From: Chamaelirium japonicum
Lineage: Eukaryota; Streptophyta; Magnoliopsida; Liliales; Melanthiaceae
Direction: 5' to 3'
NCBI GenBank assembly: GCA_947650365.1
Contig: CANTAL010000144.1
Location: forward strand, 315,001-379,000
Length of the DNA stretch: 64,000 nucleotides
This document shows positions 10,780 through 21,984 of this stretch, piece after piece. The first letter of the stretch is position 1; each line of letters opens with the position of its first letter. A model generated the notes under the pieces. It did not search any database and was not told the DNA's origin. It was given only the letters and a program-made list of their open reading frames with translations. A program made the position numbers and the translations under genes.

Positions 10780-11430
10780 AGGAGGTGTATAAGAAGAGCA
10801 CCCGGTTAAGACTTAAGTAGCTAGATTAGTTACCAAAGGAGAAGGGATTGACTATGTCAAAACCATCTCACTGGTAGCTATGCCTAAGTCTATAACGGAT
10901 CCTCTTAATTCATCACAGCCCATTATAGTTGGGAGATCTGGTTGATGGATGTCAAGACAGTTATTCCCTAACGGGAACCCCAGGCTTTGTGTCAGTAGGT
11001 TAGGAAGATTTGGAATGCAAGTTGCAACGGTCCATTTATGGACTGATGCAAGCATCCAGGTTGGAATATCTATTTTGATCAAGGGAATCCGCTCACACGG
11101 ATTTGATCAGAATGAGGATAAACCAAGTTGGTACAAGAAAGGTGAAATAGCTACAAGGGTGTATTTAGTACTTTACGTTAACGATATTCTACTGATTGAA
11201 AATGATGTAAGAATATTATTTACGGTAAAGGTTTGTAGTCATCACAATTCGATGTGAAAGACCCTAATGAGGCGAGTTATGCTCTGGGAATCAAGGTAAC
11301 TCGAGACAACCAGAGCAAGATTCTCTTGCTGTCACAGGCTACGCATGAAGATAAGATTCTAGCCAGATTCGTTTTAAGAGGCTAGATATCTATTGCGCAG
11401 CAGGAAGATGGGTCGGTTTCAGTCGAACCC
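10780..11430 (+). pseudogene. copia reverse transcriptase remnant, YVDD changed to YVND
   Basis: Reverse transcriptase would copy element RNA to DNA. 10827-10907 reads LVTKGEGIDYVKTISLVAM, matching the usual K-EGIDY-ETFSPVA motif. 10930-10959 reads WEIWLMDVKT, which keeps the first catalytic Asp, then frame breaks follow. The open piece 10949-11257 carries GFDQNEDKPSWYKK and LVLYVNDILLIENDV. The YVDD catalytic box (11174-11185) therefore has Asn for its first Asp. After a frameshift, 11250-11330 reads FDVKDPNEASYALGIKVTRD, the FDMKDLGEA--LGIK motif. Stops and frameshifts plus the catalytic change make it inactive. Confidence 0.85.
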
Positions 11431-11990
11431 GGGTCCAGATCTTTGGACCGATGTGAAGGGTATACTCAGAAATCCTCGTTAAGTAAGGATTGTGAGTTAG
11501 CTTGCACTTCACAGGTCCTGATTTCGATTGGACACACAGGATCTGACTTTGGTGTCAGATGTGTATTTCAGAGAATCGATTTCAGGGATTATTTTTATTT
11601 TGGGATTAGAAGCGGTAATTGGTAGAGTGTGAAGCAAGTGCATCACAGACTCTACCACAGATGCTTAGCACGTTGTTGCGTGCGAAGTAGTATATCAGGT
11701 GGTAAGGCTTAGGAAGTTCTTAGAGAACTTGGGACGCGTACCAGAGGCTCAGTTATCTGTTGTTACAACAGAAGAGCGGTAAGCAAGGTCTAAGGAGACT
11801 AGGCACCGCCGTGAGGGGAAACCCATCAAGTACAAACTCCACTTGATCTGACAGTTATATGAGGAAATGCAAGTAGCGGTACTGAGGTGGAATCTATAGA
11901 CAATGTTGTCAATTCCTTTAGGGAATTCCTGCAAAGGCTTTTGGGCAGCATGTAGAAGCTACAGAGCTCAACACCGTTATTCCTCGTTAG
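11431..11990 (+). pseudogene. copia RNase H remnant
   Basis: RNase H would remove the RNA strand during cDNA synthesis. At about 11650-11775 a frame reads DSTTDA, a stop, then HVVACEVVYQVVRLRKFLEN and LGRVPEAQLSVVTTEE. This matches the DSTMEAEY-A-CEA--E--WLR-FL--LG-VP segment of copia RNase H, with the catalytic Glu codon of the EAEY box replaced (DA then stop). Upstream, DVKGILR near 11450 is its N-terminal part. Stops and frameshifts run throughout. It ends just before the polypurine tract. Confidence 0.75.
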
Positions 11991-11994
11991 ACCT

Positions 11995-12004
11995 AGTGGG
12001 AGAT
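11995..12004 (+). promoter_or_regulatory. polypurine tract of the copia element
   Basis: AGTGGGAGAT immediately precedes the 3' LTR start TGTTAG. This is the usual copia plus-strand primer sequence and position. Confidence 0.9.
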
Positions 12005-14334
12005 TGTTAGAATTGGTGAGGTCTATAGCTCGTAAAAACCTAGTGTTTAGCTTTGTATGGTTGATAGTATAGGATTGCATATTGGTACGTACCTTAGTAC
12101 GTGTTCTGATTACAGAACAGAGAGCCATGGCTACATGGTAATCCACTTGAGTGGGAGACTCAAGGGACTGGTCCCATGTAACCTAAATACGTTCGCAGCT
12201 CTGATAAGGGTTGGTCGCCCTATCAGGATAAGCTGTTGGGATGACAGAGCGTAGGTGTCTCCATCACGGTCATTACCAGGCACAGTGTCTGTGGCCGAAC
12301 GGAACCAACACGGTGCACAGATCGATGAGCAGACATCGGTGCACTAAACCGTGTTTCTGCTTAGGGTAAAACGGTCCTAAACCCTGAGGAACCATGTCTG
12401 GTGGATTAACCAGTTGTGTGGTGCTTTGGCGCACCAATGTGTGAGGATCCGGATGCAGTGATCCAAAACCACGGTGTACTGGGTTACCCGGCTGGCGTTG
12501 CATCAGCGTGTCACTCCTGCAGGCTATCCACACCCCTAACGGGAGGTGCGTTCCTTGGTCTGACCTACGTCGTATTAAACCCTGGCCAGGTGGTCATCAG
12601 TTGGACTGGTGACGGATCCGATTGCTCGGAAGAGTAATCGGAGGTACGATGTATGTGGTCAACCGGGAAGGAACCGAGTCATATGAGCACTCGAGTCTGA
12701 CGGTATTCTCCACTGCTCGAGTTGCATCATGGCACCAAGTGGAGGGACAGCGAGTTTACCATACTAAGCGGAGAGCAGGGGTATGAGAGAGAACATAGTA
12801 ACTCCGGAGGAATTGGAGTGCAGCCTGCGTCGCACTCTGGGTGGCTACGCAGGTTAACTCGGACTCAGAGGATCGATGGTACACTCGGGTAGTGTGTCGA
12901 TCGAGTCTGAGTTGGAAGCCATGAACCCTGGTCCCTGAAGGTTCCACCTTATCGACATTATGTACGGTTCTTATACCATCTCCTCGAAATACAGAACGTA
13001 GTTAGAGGAAGCGAGAAGTCCAAGCATACGCTCCGTGAGTGCTTCGCACTAGTGCACGGTAGATGCGTAGCTACGTGTGTGCACTAAGGGGAAACCCTAG
13101 GTTAGTGTAGAGACGCATGTAGCAATTCCTTGCCATAAGTGGACTTTGCCACATGGGTGCGATGCACCGGGACATGTTGTGAGTTGACTAGTTGACTTCA
13201 CTAGGGACACCCTACGGGAACCTCAGAGAATAGTGAAATCACTGGTGCACTTCACTTATGTGTGCCTTGCAAAGTCTCGTACACGAGGAACGGCCAACTA
13301 GTGGCATAAGGGCGTTTTGGTCATACCATGCGCCACTATGCACTAAGGGGGCCGGCCCAAAGTGTTGAGAGACTGGTCAAGGCCGGCCCCATTAGTTTCG
13401 GGAGGTTGTTGCCTCCGATGAAGGGGCCGGTTATGAGGCGCAGAAAACGGGCTGGTTTTGACCGTTTTCGAAAACAAGGAAAGGATAGAGATAAAGTAGA
13501 GATATATAGGGATAAGGTTTGAATCAATCATCCTTATCCATACTGTCCTTATCCATATGGATAGGCCGGCCCTATATATGAGAAGGAGAGAGAGGGTGCA
13601 CGAAATTAATAGAGCCATGCAAGCCCTAGGGCCGGCCATGGCATGGGGAAACCCTAGCCGCCCCCTCTCCTCTCTTCGCATCTCCTCTCTCGTCTCTCTC
13701 TCCCTCGCTTGCGCCATTGGATGGCGACTCATCTTCCTCACGTGGTGTTTCGTAGAAGGAGAAGGCTCGTCGTATGGAGGCACTCAGAGATCCATCGACG
13801 AGGTGCCGTGAATCGTGTGAGATCGGGTGAACTAGAAGGCGTCTCCCGTAACCTTTTGCTGTCCAGAATCTGCACAGAAAATCAACGTTGTTTCTGTGAT
13901 TCCGGGAGCTACATAAGTCCAAACGATGTGAAACTTGTTGGAAAAGTTGCATATCGAAGTTGGCTACCTGCAGTCCAAATTTCAGCCCAATCGGAGTTCG
14001 GAGCAAAAAGTTATGGCCGTCGCACCGAAGCTATGTCGAGCAGATCCGTAGCCCGTCTCCATCAACAAAGAAGAAATTTGTCGCGGTGAAAGATTCCGCA
14101 CGCAGGTATGACCTCTAACAAGTAGATCTAACATAATTAGAACATGCATTCATGCTAGTTTGTTCTTTCGCGTTAGATCATCGTTAGGGGTTCGCGTAGT
14201 TGCCATGCTAGATTCATACACGCATATGTAGATCGTTTCGATGAAAATTTTGATATGTAACGCACACCGCTCACGGTCCTCGGACCTTCACTTTGCTTCC
14301 GCTGCGGGCCTCTACCATGGATTTATTTCCAACA
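12005..14334 (+). repeat. 3' LTR of the copia element
   Basis: 2,330 bp, same length as the 5' LTR. The TATA box copy is at 13573-13581. By eye about 28 substitutions separate the LTRs, with a cluster of five near 13950-13975 (compare 6256-6281). The CCTAG target duplication follows at 14335. Confidence 0.95.
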
Positions 14335-14798
14335 CCTAGCATATGTGCCGACACCCTAGATGCATATTATGATCTACGAAAGATATGCATGCATCTAGTT
14401 AGGTGTTTAGAATCATCATACCTTGTGGATCTTAGATCCGAAGAGAATGGAACGATGGTTGATAATAAACCACATGTGAATTGAGAGGGAAATTGTCAGA
14501 TAGCACTTTGTCCTTTGCGAAGGGAGAAATCCTCGAAATCCTATTTCTGAGTGCAAGGACTACAAGCCAACGGATGATCACGTTGCGAAGACGATGGCGA
14601 GCCGCGAGATCTCCTCCTTGTCTTTCTCTCTTCTTCCTTCTCATTTCTTCCTCCTTCCTATTTCTTTCTTGGCCGAAACCACAAAAAGGAAAAGAGGAGA
14701 GGGGACTGGATTTTCAAGGAGAGGGAAGGCTTAGGGCAAGCCTCTCCCCTCCCTTGTCTTCTTATAGGGCCGGTCCCCTACTTGCACAAGCAAGAGAT
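14335..14798 (-). mobile_element. LTR A, inner piece, broken at 14798
   Basis: Continuation of LTR A beyond the copia insertion. It matches LTR B from 17464 onward, including TGCATGCATCTAGTTAGG and the CT-rich tract. A minus-strand TATA (CTTATAG on plus, 14761) follows. At 14798 homology stops and sequence of the opposite LTR end starts in inverse orientation, so LTR A lacks roughly its middle third. Confidence 0.85.
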
Positions 14799-15430
14799 TG
14801 TTGTAGCTCTTATGTTTTGAGCGTGGATTTTTTGTATTAACATTAATAAAGATAACTTTGGGGTTATTGCTTTAATTATAATACTACTTTGATATATGTT
14901 AATTCATATGTAATAAACGACCATAGGGAACACAGTAGGCCACTGAGGTACATGGTGGGTCCATGCTTGGGAGACCTAGTAGACCGGTTCTGTATAAAAC
15001 TAAAACTAGTTCACAGCTCTGGTGATGTCGGTCGTTTCACCAAGAATAAGCTGTCGGCAGGTAGAGGATGTGGTGAAGGCTCCACCACGGAAATGTGGGA
15101 TTCCTATTCACCTGACCAAGCACGATGATCGTTGAACAGGAACTGAGACGGTGCACAGATCAGTGATTCAGACACTGGTGCATGAGCCGTCTTACTACTA
15201 TCGATAATATGTCCTTAACCCTAAGGGACTATGTACGCTTAGCCAACCCAACCGGTTGTGTGGTGCTTTGATGTGCCAACATGTACGAACCCTCCATAGT
15301 CTAATACCGCAGTACATTGGGTTACCCGGGTGGTGCTAGAGTGTTATACAATCCCTACAGATTATCCGACATCCAATATTGGATGGGTGTTTTTTGATGA
15401 GTCAATCTGTTCACACAATTAATCAGGGTC
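14799..15430 (+). mobile_element. inverted LTR fragment (5' end of the family LTR)
   Basis: It begins TGTTGTAGCTC, the exact minus-strand start of LTRs B and C, but here reads left to right. It can be followed through AACACAGTAGGCCACTGAGG, the GGTGCACAGATCAGTGATTC segment and GATGAGTCAATCTGTTCACAC to about 15430, where it passes into leader sequence of the other orientation. The likely explanation is that the 5' half of LTR A was inverted in place. The ORF at 14889-15128 is LTR sequence, not a gene. Confidence 0.8.
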
Positions 15431-17338
15431 TACTATAATCTATTTCATAGAATTTAGAAATAGATAATGTTTACTTCAGCTGCTATGTCTTCACTACCTC
15501 AAGTGGAGACATCCAGAAATCTAAATTTCCTGGGCTCGAGTACTGAGACTATCGGCCTTGAATTGGAGACAGCATCTCGGTGAGAGCATGCAATCGCTTC
15601 TGTCAACGGGGTGTTACGACCCAGTCTTCATCAGAATTATCCATGGCAAACTGAAAGACTTTCCAGTCTCCTTTTGGCCAGCTTTATGTGACCCGCGTGC
15701 GTAGCAACGACGGCTTCACACAAGCTTTCAGATGCTTCCCACAATTCTAGGTGGTATCGGCAGGGGGGTTCATAGGCTCCCGCGGTGCAGGAAAAAAAAC
15801 CCGTCACCCACTGCCACCGGCATCCTCCATGCCCCGAAGGAAACCTTTAGGCGAACCAGCATGGAGCTCTCATCCAGTGGGAATATCGAACTGCATACCT
15901 CCCACCCAGACCCTTAGCCGGTTGATTGTGGAGGCCATGGGCTCCACTTTGGAGGGAACCTCATACACATCCCTTCTTTATGAGGTTTTATGCATATCTA
16001 GAAAGGTCACGACCTCCTAGACTTAGACCCTGGTCTACCGTGCTTCTACTAGGATTACAAACATTCCCGCAAAGCATTAGTATCCTTGGAAAATATCATA
16101 GTCCCTACCTCGAATACTCAGCTTTCACCTTTCTTACAAGGATCACATTATATATATTCCAAGGATCCCAATACCTCACTAGTTTACCCATAATCCTAAG
16201 ATCTGGAACCTAGCCTAAGGTCAATATGGAAAGGAATCCCACTAGAATGATGCCTCATTCACAATTTGATGCATGATGTCATAGTAGACCTCATCTCATT
16301 ATAGGTTTCGATGCTGGCCAAATAGGGACATCCGACAACCTCCGTCGGACCTCAACCTAATGGTGGCATAACCAAATCGTGATGAGTTCACACTACCATC
16401 AAATGTCAATTAGAAACGGGTATCACTTAGTAGAATCCTAACCTAACTTGGTCGCTAGGACCATGTGGGGAAAAGGCATCCCACTAGGGTTATTATACTT
16501 CTTATGGGGACATTAGTTATCTCTTAACAAATCTAACACTGCGTCTATCTTGGTGCACAGTACTTGGCTACCTGAACTACCACGAGGGCGGTTACCACCT
16601 TTCCTTTTAGCTAGCCACCGGATTCGCACGTGTTAGAACCATATAGAGACACCGATGAATCCATAAGCTTAGTACTAACCCTAAGCCTGATCTAGAGATA
16701 AACTCACAAGCAAGATAGATAATTAAATTATCATTGGGGTTCTCTAAACACTAAAAAAGATAACAACAGAAAAATATCCAAAATGAATCAAGTCCAGGGT
16801 CCGACCCCTGAACCTGAATAGCATAGCCAAGATATCTCGTTCTTCCGTTCTGCACGATCTCCGACGATGATCCCGATCATCGCCAACGTGCACGCTTTCG
16901 CCGGGTCTTTGCACTCCATGGTACCGCTTGCCCGAACTGTGGATGTAGCATCATCTCCTTCTTCCTGTGGCCGAAAAACTAACACGCTTCGAGCAAGTGC
17001 TCGTTCGTGTATAATTTTGCTAGAAAGAAAAAGGAAACAATCCTAGAAAACATGGCCAGGGAACCGAGGGTGGTCAACCTCCACCCCCGCCCATCTAGAG
17101 CCTTAAAATCAACAAGCACAATAATAATCAATGCAAAATTAAATCTGGGATTTGACCCCTGGAGGCATGCAATCACAGATTGCTATTCAGCACGGCACCT
17201 GCAAAAAGATAATATATAACACAATCCATATGCATGATCTACGCCGAACCCGACGAAAACATATGCCATCATATATTCACATGATGTTTTCATGAATTCA
17301 TGCATGAAACACACACCAAAACGTGCTCTGATACTAAT
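15431..17338 (-). mobile_element. leader/internal region of the minus-strand copia relative
   Basis: On the minus strand this runs from the primer site at 17325-17336 leftward and is homologous to the leader of the plus-strand element (about 6641-8250). For example, 15950-16550 corresponds to roughly 7330-7800, and the CTGGCCAAAAG segment near 15670 to 8149. No gag or pol is present; the sequence is cut at about 15430 where it meets the inverted LTR piece. The right edge is exact, the left edge approximate. ORFs at 15732-16213 have no domain. Confidence 0.8.
17325..17336 (-). promoter_or_regulatory. primer-binding site beside LTR B, one base changed
   Basis: On the minus strand, TAGTATCAGAGC lies 2 bp inside LTR B. 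It matches the initiator-Met primer site (TGGTATCAGAGC) except for one G-to-A change at position 2. Confidence 0.9.
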
Positions 17339-19275
17339 TGTTGGAATTGGATCCGCTTATCAGAGTCGCAGCGGAAGCAGAAGATAGATCCGAAGATCAT
17401 ACGATGTATGTTTCATTACAATTAATTCTACATAAACAATCTACATGCAAATCTATGATCTTAGCATATGTGCGGACACCCTAGAGGCATACTACGATCT
17501 ACGGAAGACATGCATGCATCTAGTTAGGTGTTTAGAATCATCATACCTTGTGGATCTATGATCCGGAGAGAACGGAACGATGATGAACCGCACGTGAATC
17601 ACAAGGGAAGCTGTCGGATAGCACCTTGTCCTTTGCGAATTGAGGAATCCTCGAAGTCCTACCTCTGAGTTGACTACGAGCCGACGGAGGAATTCATTGC
17701 GAAGACAATAGCTAGTCATGAGAACTCCTCCTTCTCTTTCTATTTTCTTTCTTCTCCTTCCTTCCTCCTCCTTCTTCCTCTTTCTTTCTTGGCCGAAACC
17801 TCAGAGAAGGAGAGAGAGATAGGGGGTTCGGATTTTGGAGAGGGGGGAGGCTAGGGCCGGTCCCTCCCTCTTTATTCCTCTTATAGGGCCGGCCTCCTAG
17901 TGCTACTAGCAAGCTAGGGCCGGCCCCTAGTGGATAGGGATGAGAGGGGGCGGTTTTTAGGGTTTCCACATGCCTATCGTGAAGCCTAGACGAAAACACC
18001 CTTCACGAAAAGTAAAAAACTGAAAGAAAGATTGAGTGAGGTGCACTACTCGGAATCAAGTTCCATCAGTGCCTATGAGCTCCTGAAATTATTCCGCTCA
18101 TTCTAAGATCCATATTCGATATGTTCTGAGCCATATTTCAGTATTTACCAAAATACCCCTACAGCTTCTAATACATATGAATTAGGTTCTTAGGCTCCGG
18201 GCTTGCGCTCCATCGCACTACTTTGCATCCAACGTATCCAACCAGGTTAGGGAACAATTGCTATACATAATGACAGGAGGAACCTTCAAGGTTCGGGATC
18301 TTTAGCTCTAGCTGGATCCCTGATTAACTATTCCGGTGACACACCGAAAGTTCCGTTAATCAACCCTAATTCGATTAACCCGCGTAGCCACCCAGAGTGC
18401 GATGTGAGTTGAACTCTAGTGATCCTAAACTTATGTTACTCCCTTGTAACCCTGTTCTCTACTATACTCTGATAATCCTTAGTCCCTCCTATTACTGGTG
18501 CCATGAAATGACTTGGGCGGTGGAGAGCACCGTCAGATCCCGATCGATCATTTGACTAGGAATTGATAACTTGTCATCTATAACACCATACACCTTTCGG
18601 TGCTATGCCTAGCATCCGGAACATCGTCAGTCATACTGACAACCATCAGGCCTGGGTTAACTGTGTGGACAGATTGACTCATCAAAATGCACCCATCCAA
18701 TACTAGACGTCAGATAACCTGTAGGGATTACATGTCACTCAAGCGCCAGCCGGATAACCCAACGTACCATGGTATTGGACTATGGAAGGTCCGCACACGT
18801 TGGCACATCAAAACACCACACAACTGATTGGCCCAATATACATGGTCTCTCAGGGTTAAGGACATATTATCTATAATAGTAAGACGGTTTATGAACCAGT
18901 GTCTGAATCACTGAACTGTGCACCGTCTTGGTTCCTATTCAACATGATCATTGTGCTTGGTCAGGTGAATGGGAATCCCACGTTCCCATGGTGAAGACTT
19001 CACCACATCCTCTACCCGCCAACAGCTTGTTCTCAGTGAAGCGACCGGTATCACCTAAGCTGTGAACTAATTCTAGGTTTACACTCAACTGGTCCACTGG
19101 GTCTCCCAAGCATGGATCCACCATGCGTCTCAGTGGCCTACTGTGTTCCCTAGGGTCCTTTATTATATGTGTATTAATATATACCAAAGTAGTATTCTAA
19201 TTAAAGCAATAACCAAAGTCATCTTTCTTATAGTTAATACAGAAAATCCACGCACAGGACACACGAGCTACAACA
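17339..19275 (-). repeat. LTR B (1,937 bp), complete
   Basis: Plus-strand ends are TGTTGGAATTGG and GAGCTACAACA, so the minus strand reads TG...CA. A minus-strand TATA box (CTATAAG) lies at 17880-17886 next to GGCCGGCCC, the same context as in the plus-strand element. It has internal leader on both sides (17338 and 19276), so it serves as an LTR shared by two copies in tandem. ORFs such as 17492-17719, 17712-17999 and 18948-19187 (all minus) recur in the sister LTR. Confidence 0.92.
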
Positions 19276-20043
19276 ACCTGAACTACCACGAGAGTGGTTA
19301 CCACCTTTCCTTTTAGCTAGCCACCAGATTCGCACGTGTTAGAACCATATAGAGACACCGATGAATCCATAAGCTTAGTACTAACCCTAAGCTTGATCTA
19401 GAGACAAACTCACAAGCAAGATGGATAATTAAATTATCATCGGGGTTCTCTGAACACTAAAAAAGAGAACAACAGAAAAACATCCAAACTGAATCAAGTC
19501 CAAGGTCCGACCCCTGAACCTTAATAGCACAGCCAGGATATCCTATTCTTCTATTCTGCACGATCTCCGATGACGATCCCGATCATCGCCAACGTGCATG
19601 CTTTCGTCGAATCTTTACACTCCATGGTACCGCTTGCCCGAACCGTGGATGTAGCATCATCTCCTTCTTTCTGTGACGAAAAACTAACACGCTCCGAGCA
19701 AGTGCTCATTCGTGTACAATTTTGGTAGAAATAAAAGAAAACAATCCTAGAAAACATGGCCAGGGAACCGAGGGTGGTCAACCTCCACCCCCGCCGTTCT
19801 AGAGCCTTAAAATCTATAAGCACAATAATAATCAATAGAAAATTAAATCCGAGATCCGACCCCCGGAGGCATGCAATCACATAATATAATTTAGCGCGAT
19901 ACCTGCAAAAAGACGATACATAGTACAATCCATATGCATGATCTACGCCGAACCCCGATGAAAACACATGCCATCATTTATTCACATAATGTTTTCACGA
20001 ATTCATGCATGAAACACACACTAAAGCGTGCTCTGATACCAAT
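19276..20043 (-). mobile_element. 768-bp leader between LTRs B and C
   Basis: Nearly collinear with 16570-17338: it starts ACCTGAACTACCACGAGAG, as at 16570, and ends at the primer site TGGTATCAGAGC (minus strand, plus coordinates 20030-20041), which is intact here. It has no polypurine tract before LTR B and no coding sequence. It is therefore a truncated interior, joined directly to an LTR end. Confidence 0.88.
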
Positions 20044-21984
20044 TGTTGGAATTGGATCCGCTTATCAGAGTCGTAGCGGAAGCAAAAGATAGATCCGAAG
20101 ATCATATGGTATATGTTTCATTATAATTAATTCAACAAAACAATCTACATGCAAATCTATGATCTTAACATAGGTGAGGACACCGTAGAGGTATACTACG
20201 ATCTACGGAAGACATGCATGCATCTAGTTAGGTGTTTAGAATCATCATACCTTGTGGATCTATGATCCGGAGAGAACATAACGATAATGAATCGCACGTG
20301 AATCAGAAAGGAAGCTGACGGATAGCATCTTGTCCTTTGCGAATTAAGGAATCCTCGAAGTCCTATCTCTGAGTGCAAGGATTACGAGCCGACGGAGGAA
20401 TTCGTTGCGAAGACGATGTCGAGCCGCAAGATCTCCTCCTTTTCTTTCTCTCTTCTTTCTTCTCCTTCCTTCCTCCTTCTTCTTCCTTCTTCTTCCTCTT
20501 TCTTCCTTGGCCGAAACCTCAGAGAGGGAGAGAAGGAGAGGGGGTCGGGTTTTTGGAGAGAGGAGAGGCTAGGGCTGGCCCCTCCTTCTCTATTCCTCTT
20601 ATAGGGCTAGCCTCCTAGTGATACAAGCAAGCTAGAGCCGGCCCCTAGTGGATAGGGATGAGAGGGGGTGTTTTTTAGGGTTTCCACAAGCCTATCGTGA
20701 AGCCTGGACGAAAACGCCCTTCAGGAAAAGTGAAAAACTGAAAGAGAGATTGAGTGAGGTGCGCTACTCGGAATCTTGTTCCGTCAGCGCCTATAAGCTC
20801 CTGGAATTATTCCGCTCATTCTAAGATTCATATTCAATATGTTCTGAGCTATATTTCAGTATTTACCAAAACACCCCTACGGCCCCTAATATATGTGAAA
20901 TAGATAGGTTCTTAGGCTCCGGGCTTGCGCTCCATCACGTTACTTCGCATCCAACGTATCCAACCAGGTCGGGGAACAATTCCTATATGCAATGACAGGG
21001 TGGAACCTTCAGGGTTCGGGATCTCTAGCTCTAATCGGATCCCTGATTAACTGTTCTGGTGACACACCGAAAGTTCCATTAATCAGCCCTAATCCTATTA
21101 ACCCGCGTAGCCACCCAGAGTGCGACACGAGTTAAACTCTAGTGATCCTAAACTTATGTTACTCCCTTGTAACCCTGTTCTCTACTATACTCTGATAATC
21201 CTTAGTCCCTCCTATTACTGGTGCCATGATACGACTCGGGCGGTGGGGAGCACCATCAGATCATCTGACTAGGAATTGATGACTTGTCATCTATAACACC
21301 ACACCTTCCGGTGCTATTCCTAGTATCCGAAACATCGTCAGTCATACTGACAACCACCAGGCCTGGGTTAACTGTGTGGACAAATTGACTCATCAAAACG
21401 CACCCATACAACACTGGACGTCGGATAACCTGTAGGGATTACATGTTACTCAAGCGCCAACCGGGTAACCCAACATACCATGGTATTGGACTATGGAAGG
21501 TCCACACACATTGGCACATCAAAGCACCATACAACTGGCTGGCCCAGTGTACATGGTCCCTCAGGGTTAAGGACAGATTATCTATAGAGTAAGACGGTTT
21601 ATGCACCAGTGTCTGAATCACTGAACTGTGCACCGTCTTAGTTCCTGTTCAACACGATCATCGTGCTTGGTCTGGTGAATGGGAATCCCACGTTCCCGTG
21701 GTGGAGACTTCACCACATCCTCTACCTGCCAACAGCTTATTCTCGGTGAAGCGACTGGCATACCTAAGCAGTGAACTAATTCTAGGTTTACACACAACTG
21801 GTCCACTTGGTCTCCCAACATGGATCCACCATGCGCCTCAGTGGCCTACTGTGTTCCCTCGGGCCCTTTATTATATGTGTATTAACATATACCAAAGTAG
21901 AATTCTAATTAAAGAATTAAACCAAAGTCATCTTTAATAATGTTAATACAGAAAATCCACGCTCAGGACACACGAGCTACAACA
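20044..21984 (-). repeat. LTR C (1,941 bp), complete
   Basis: Same termini as LTR B and clearly the same family; TATA on minus at 20598-20604. Its outer end, GAGCTACAACA at 21974-21984, is followed at once by satellite (CGAATGAATTAG), with no spacer. On the minus strand it is the 5'-most LTR of the chain. Confidence 0.92.

Larger units (their letters stand above)
4311..14334 (+). mobile_element. Ty1/copia LTR retrotransposon, complete but coding-dead
   Basis: Full element of 10,024 bp, flanked by a perfect 5-bp target duplication, CCTAG (4306-4310 and 14335-14339). It has two 2,330-bp LTRs in direct orientation (TGTTAGAA...TTCCAACA), an initiator-Met tRNA primer site 2 bp inside the 5' LTR, and a polypurine tract just before the 3' LTR. 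The domain order, read from remnants, is gag, integrase, reverse transcriptase and RNase H, which is the copia order. All coding parts carry stops, frameshifts and deletions. The LTRs differ by about 28 substitutions with no indels (about 98.8 percent identical by eye). It lies inside LTR A of a related element. Confidence 0.95.

Noticed and set aside
4363-14089. Paired ORFs found twice (for example 4363-4560 and 12057-12254; 5649-6089 and 13343-13783)
   Set aside because: They are duplicated because they lie in the two LTRs; no domain is seen and frames overlap on both strands.
6643-20041. tRNA-Met gene suggested by TGGTATCAGAGC and its complement
   Set aside because: Only 12 bases match and they sit 2 bp from LTR ends; these are primer-binding sites, not tRNA genes.
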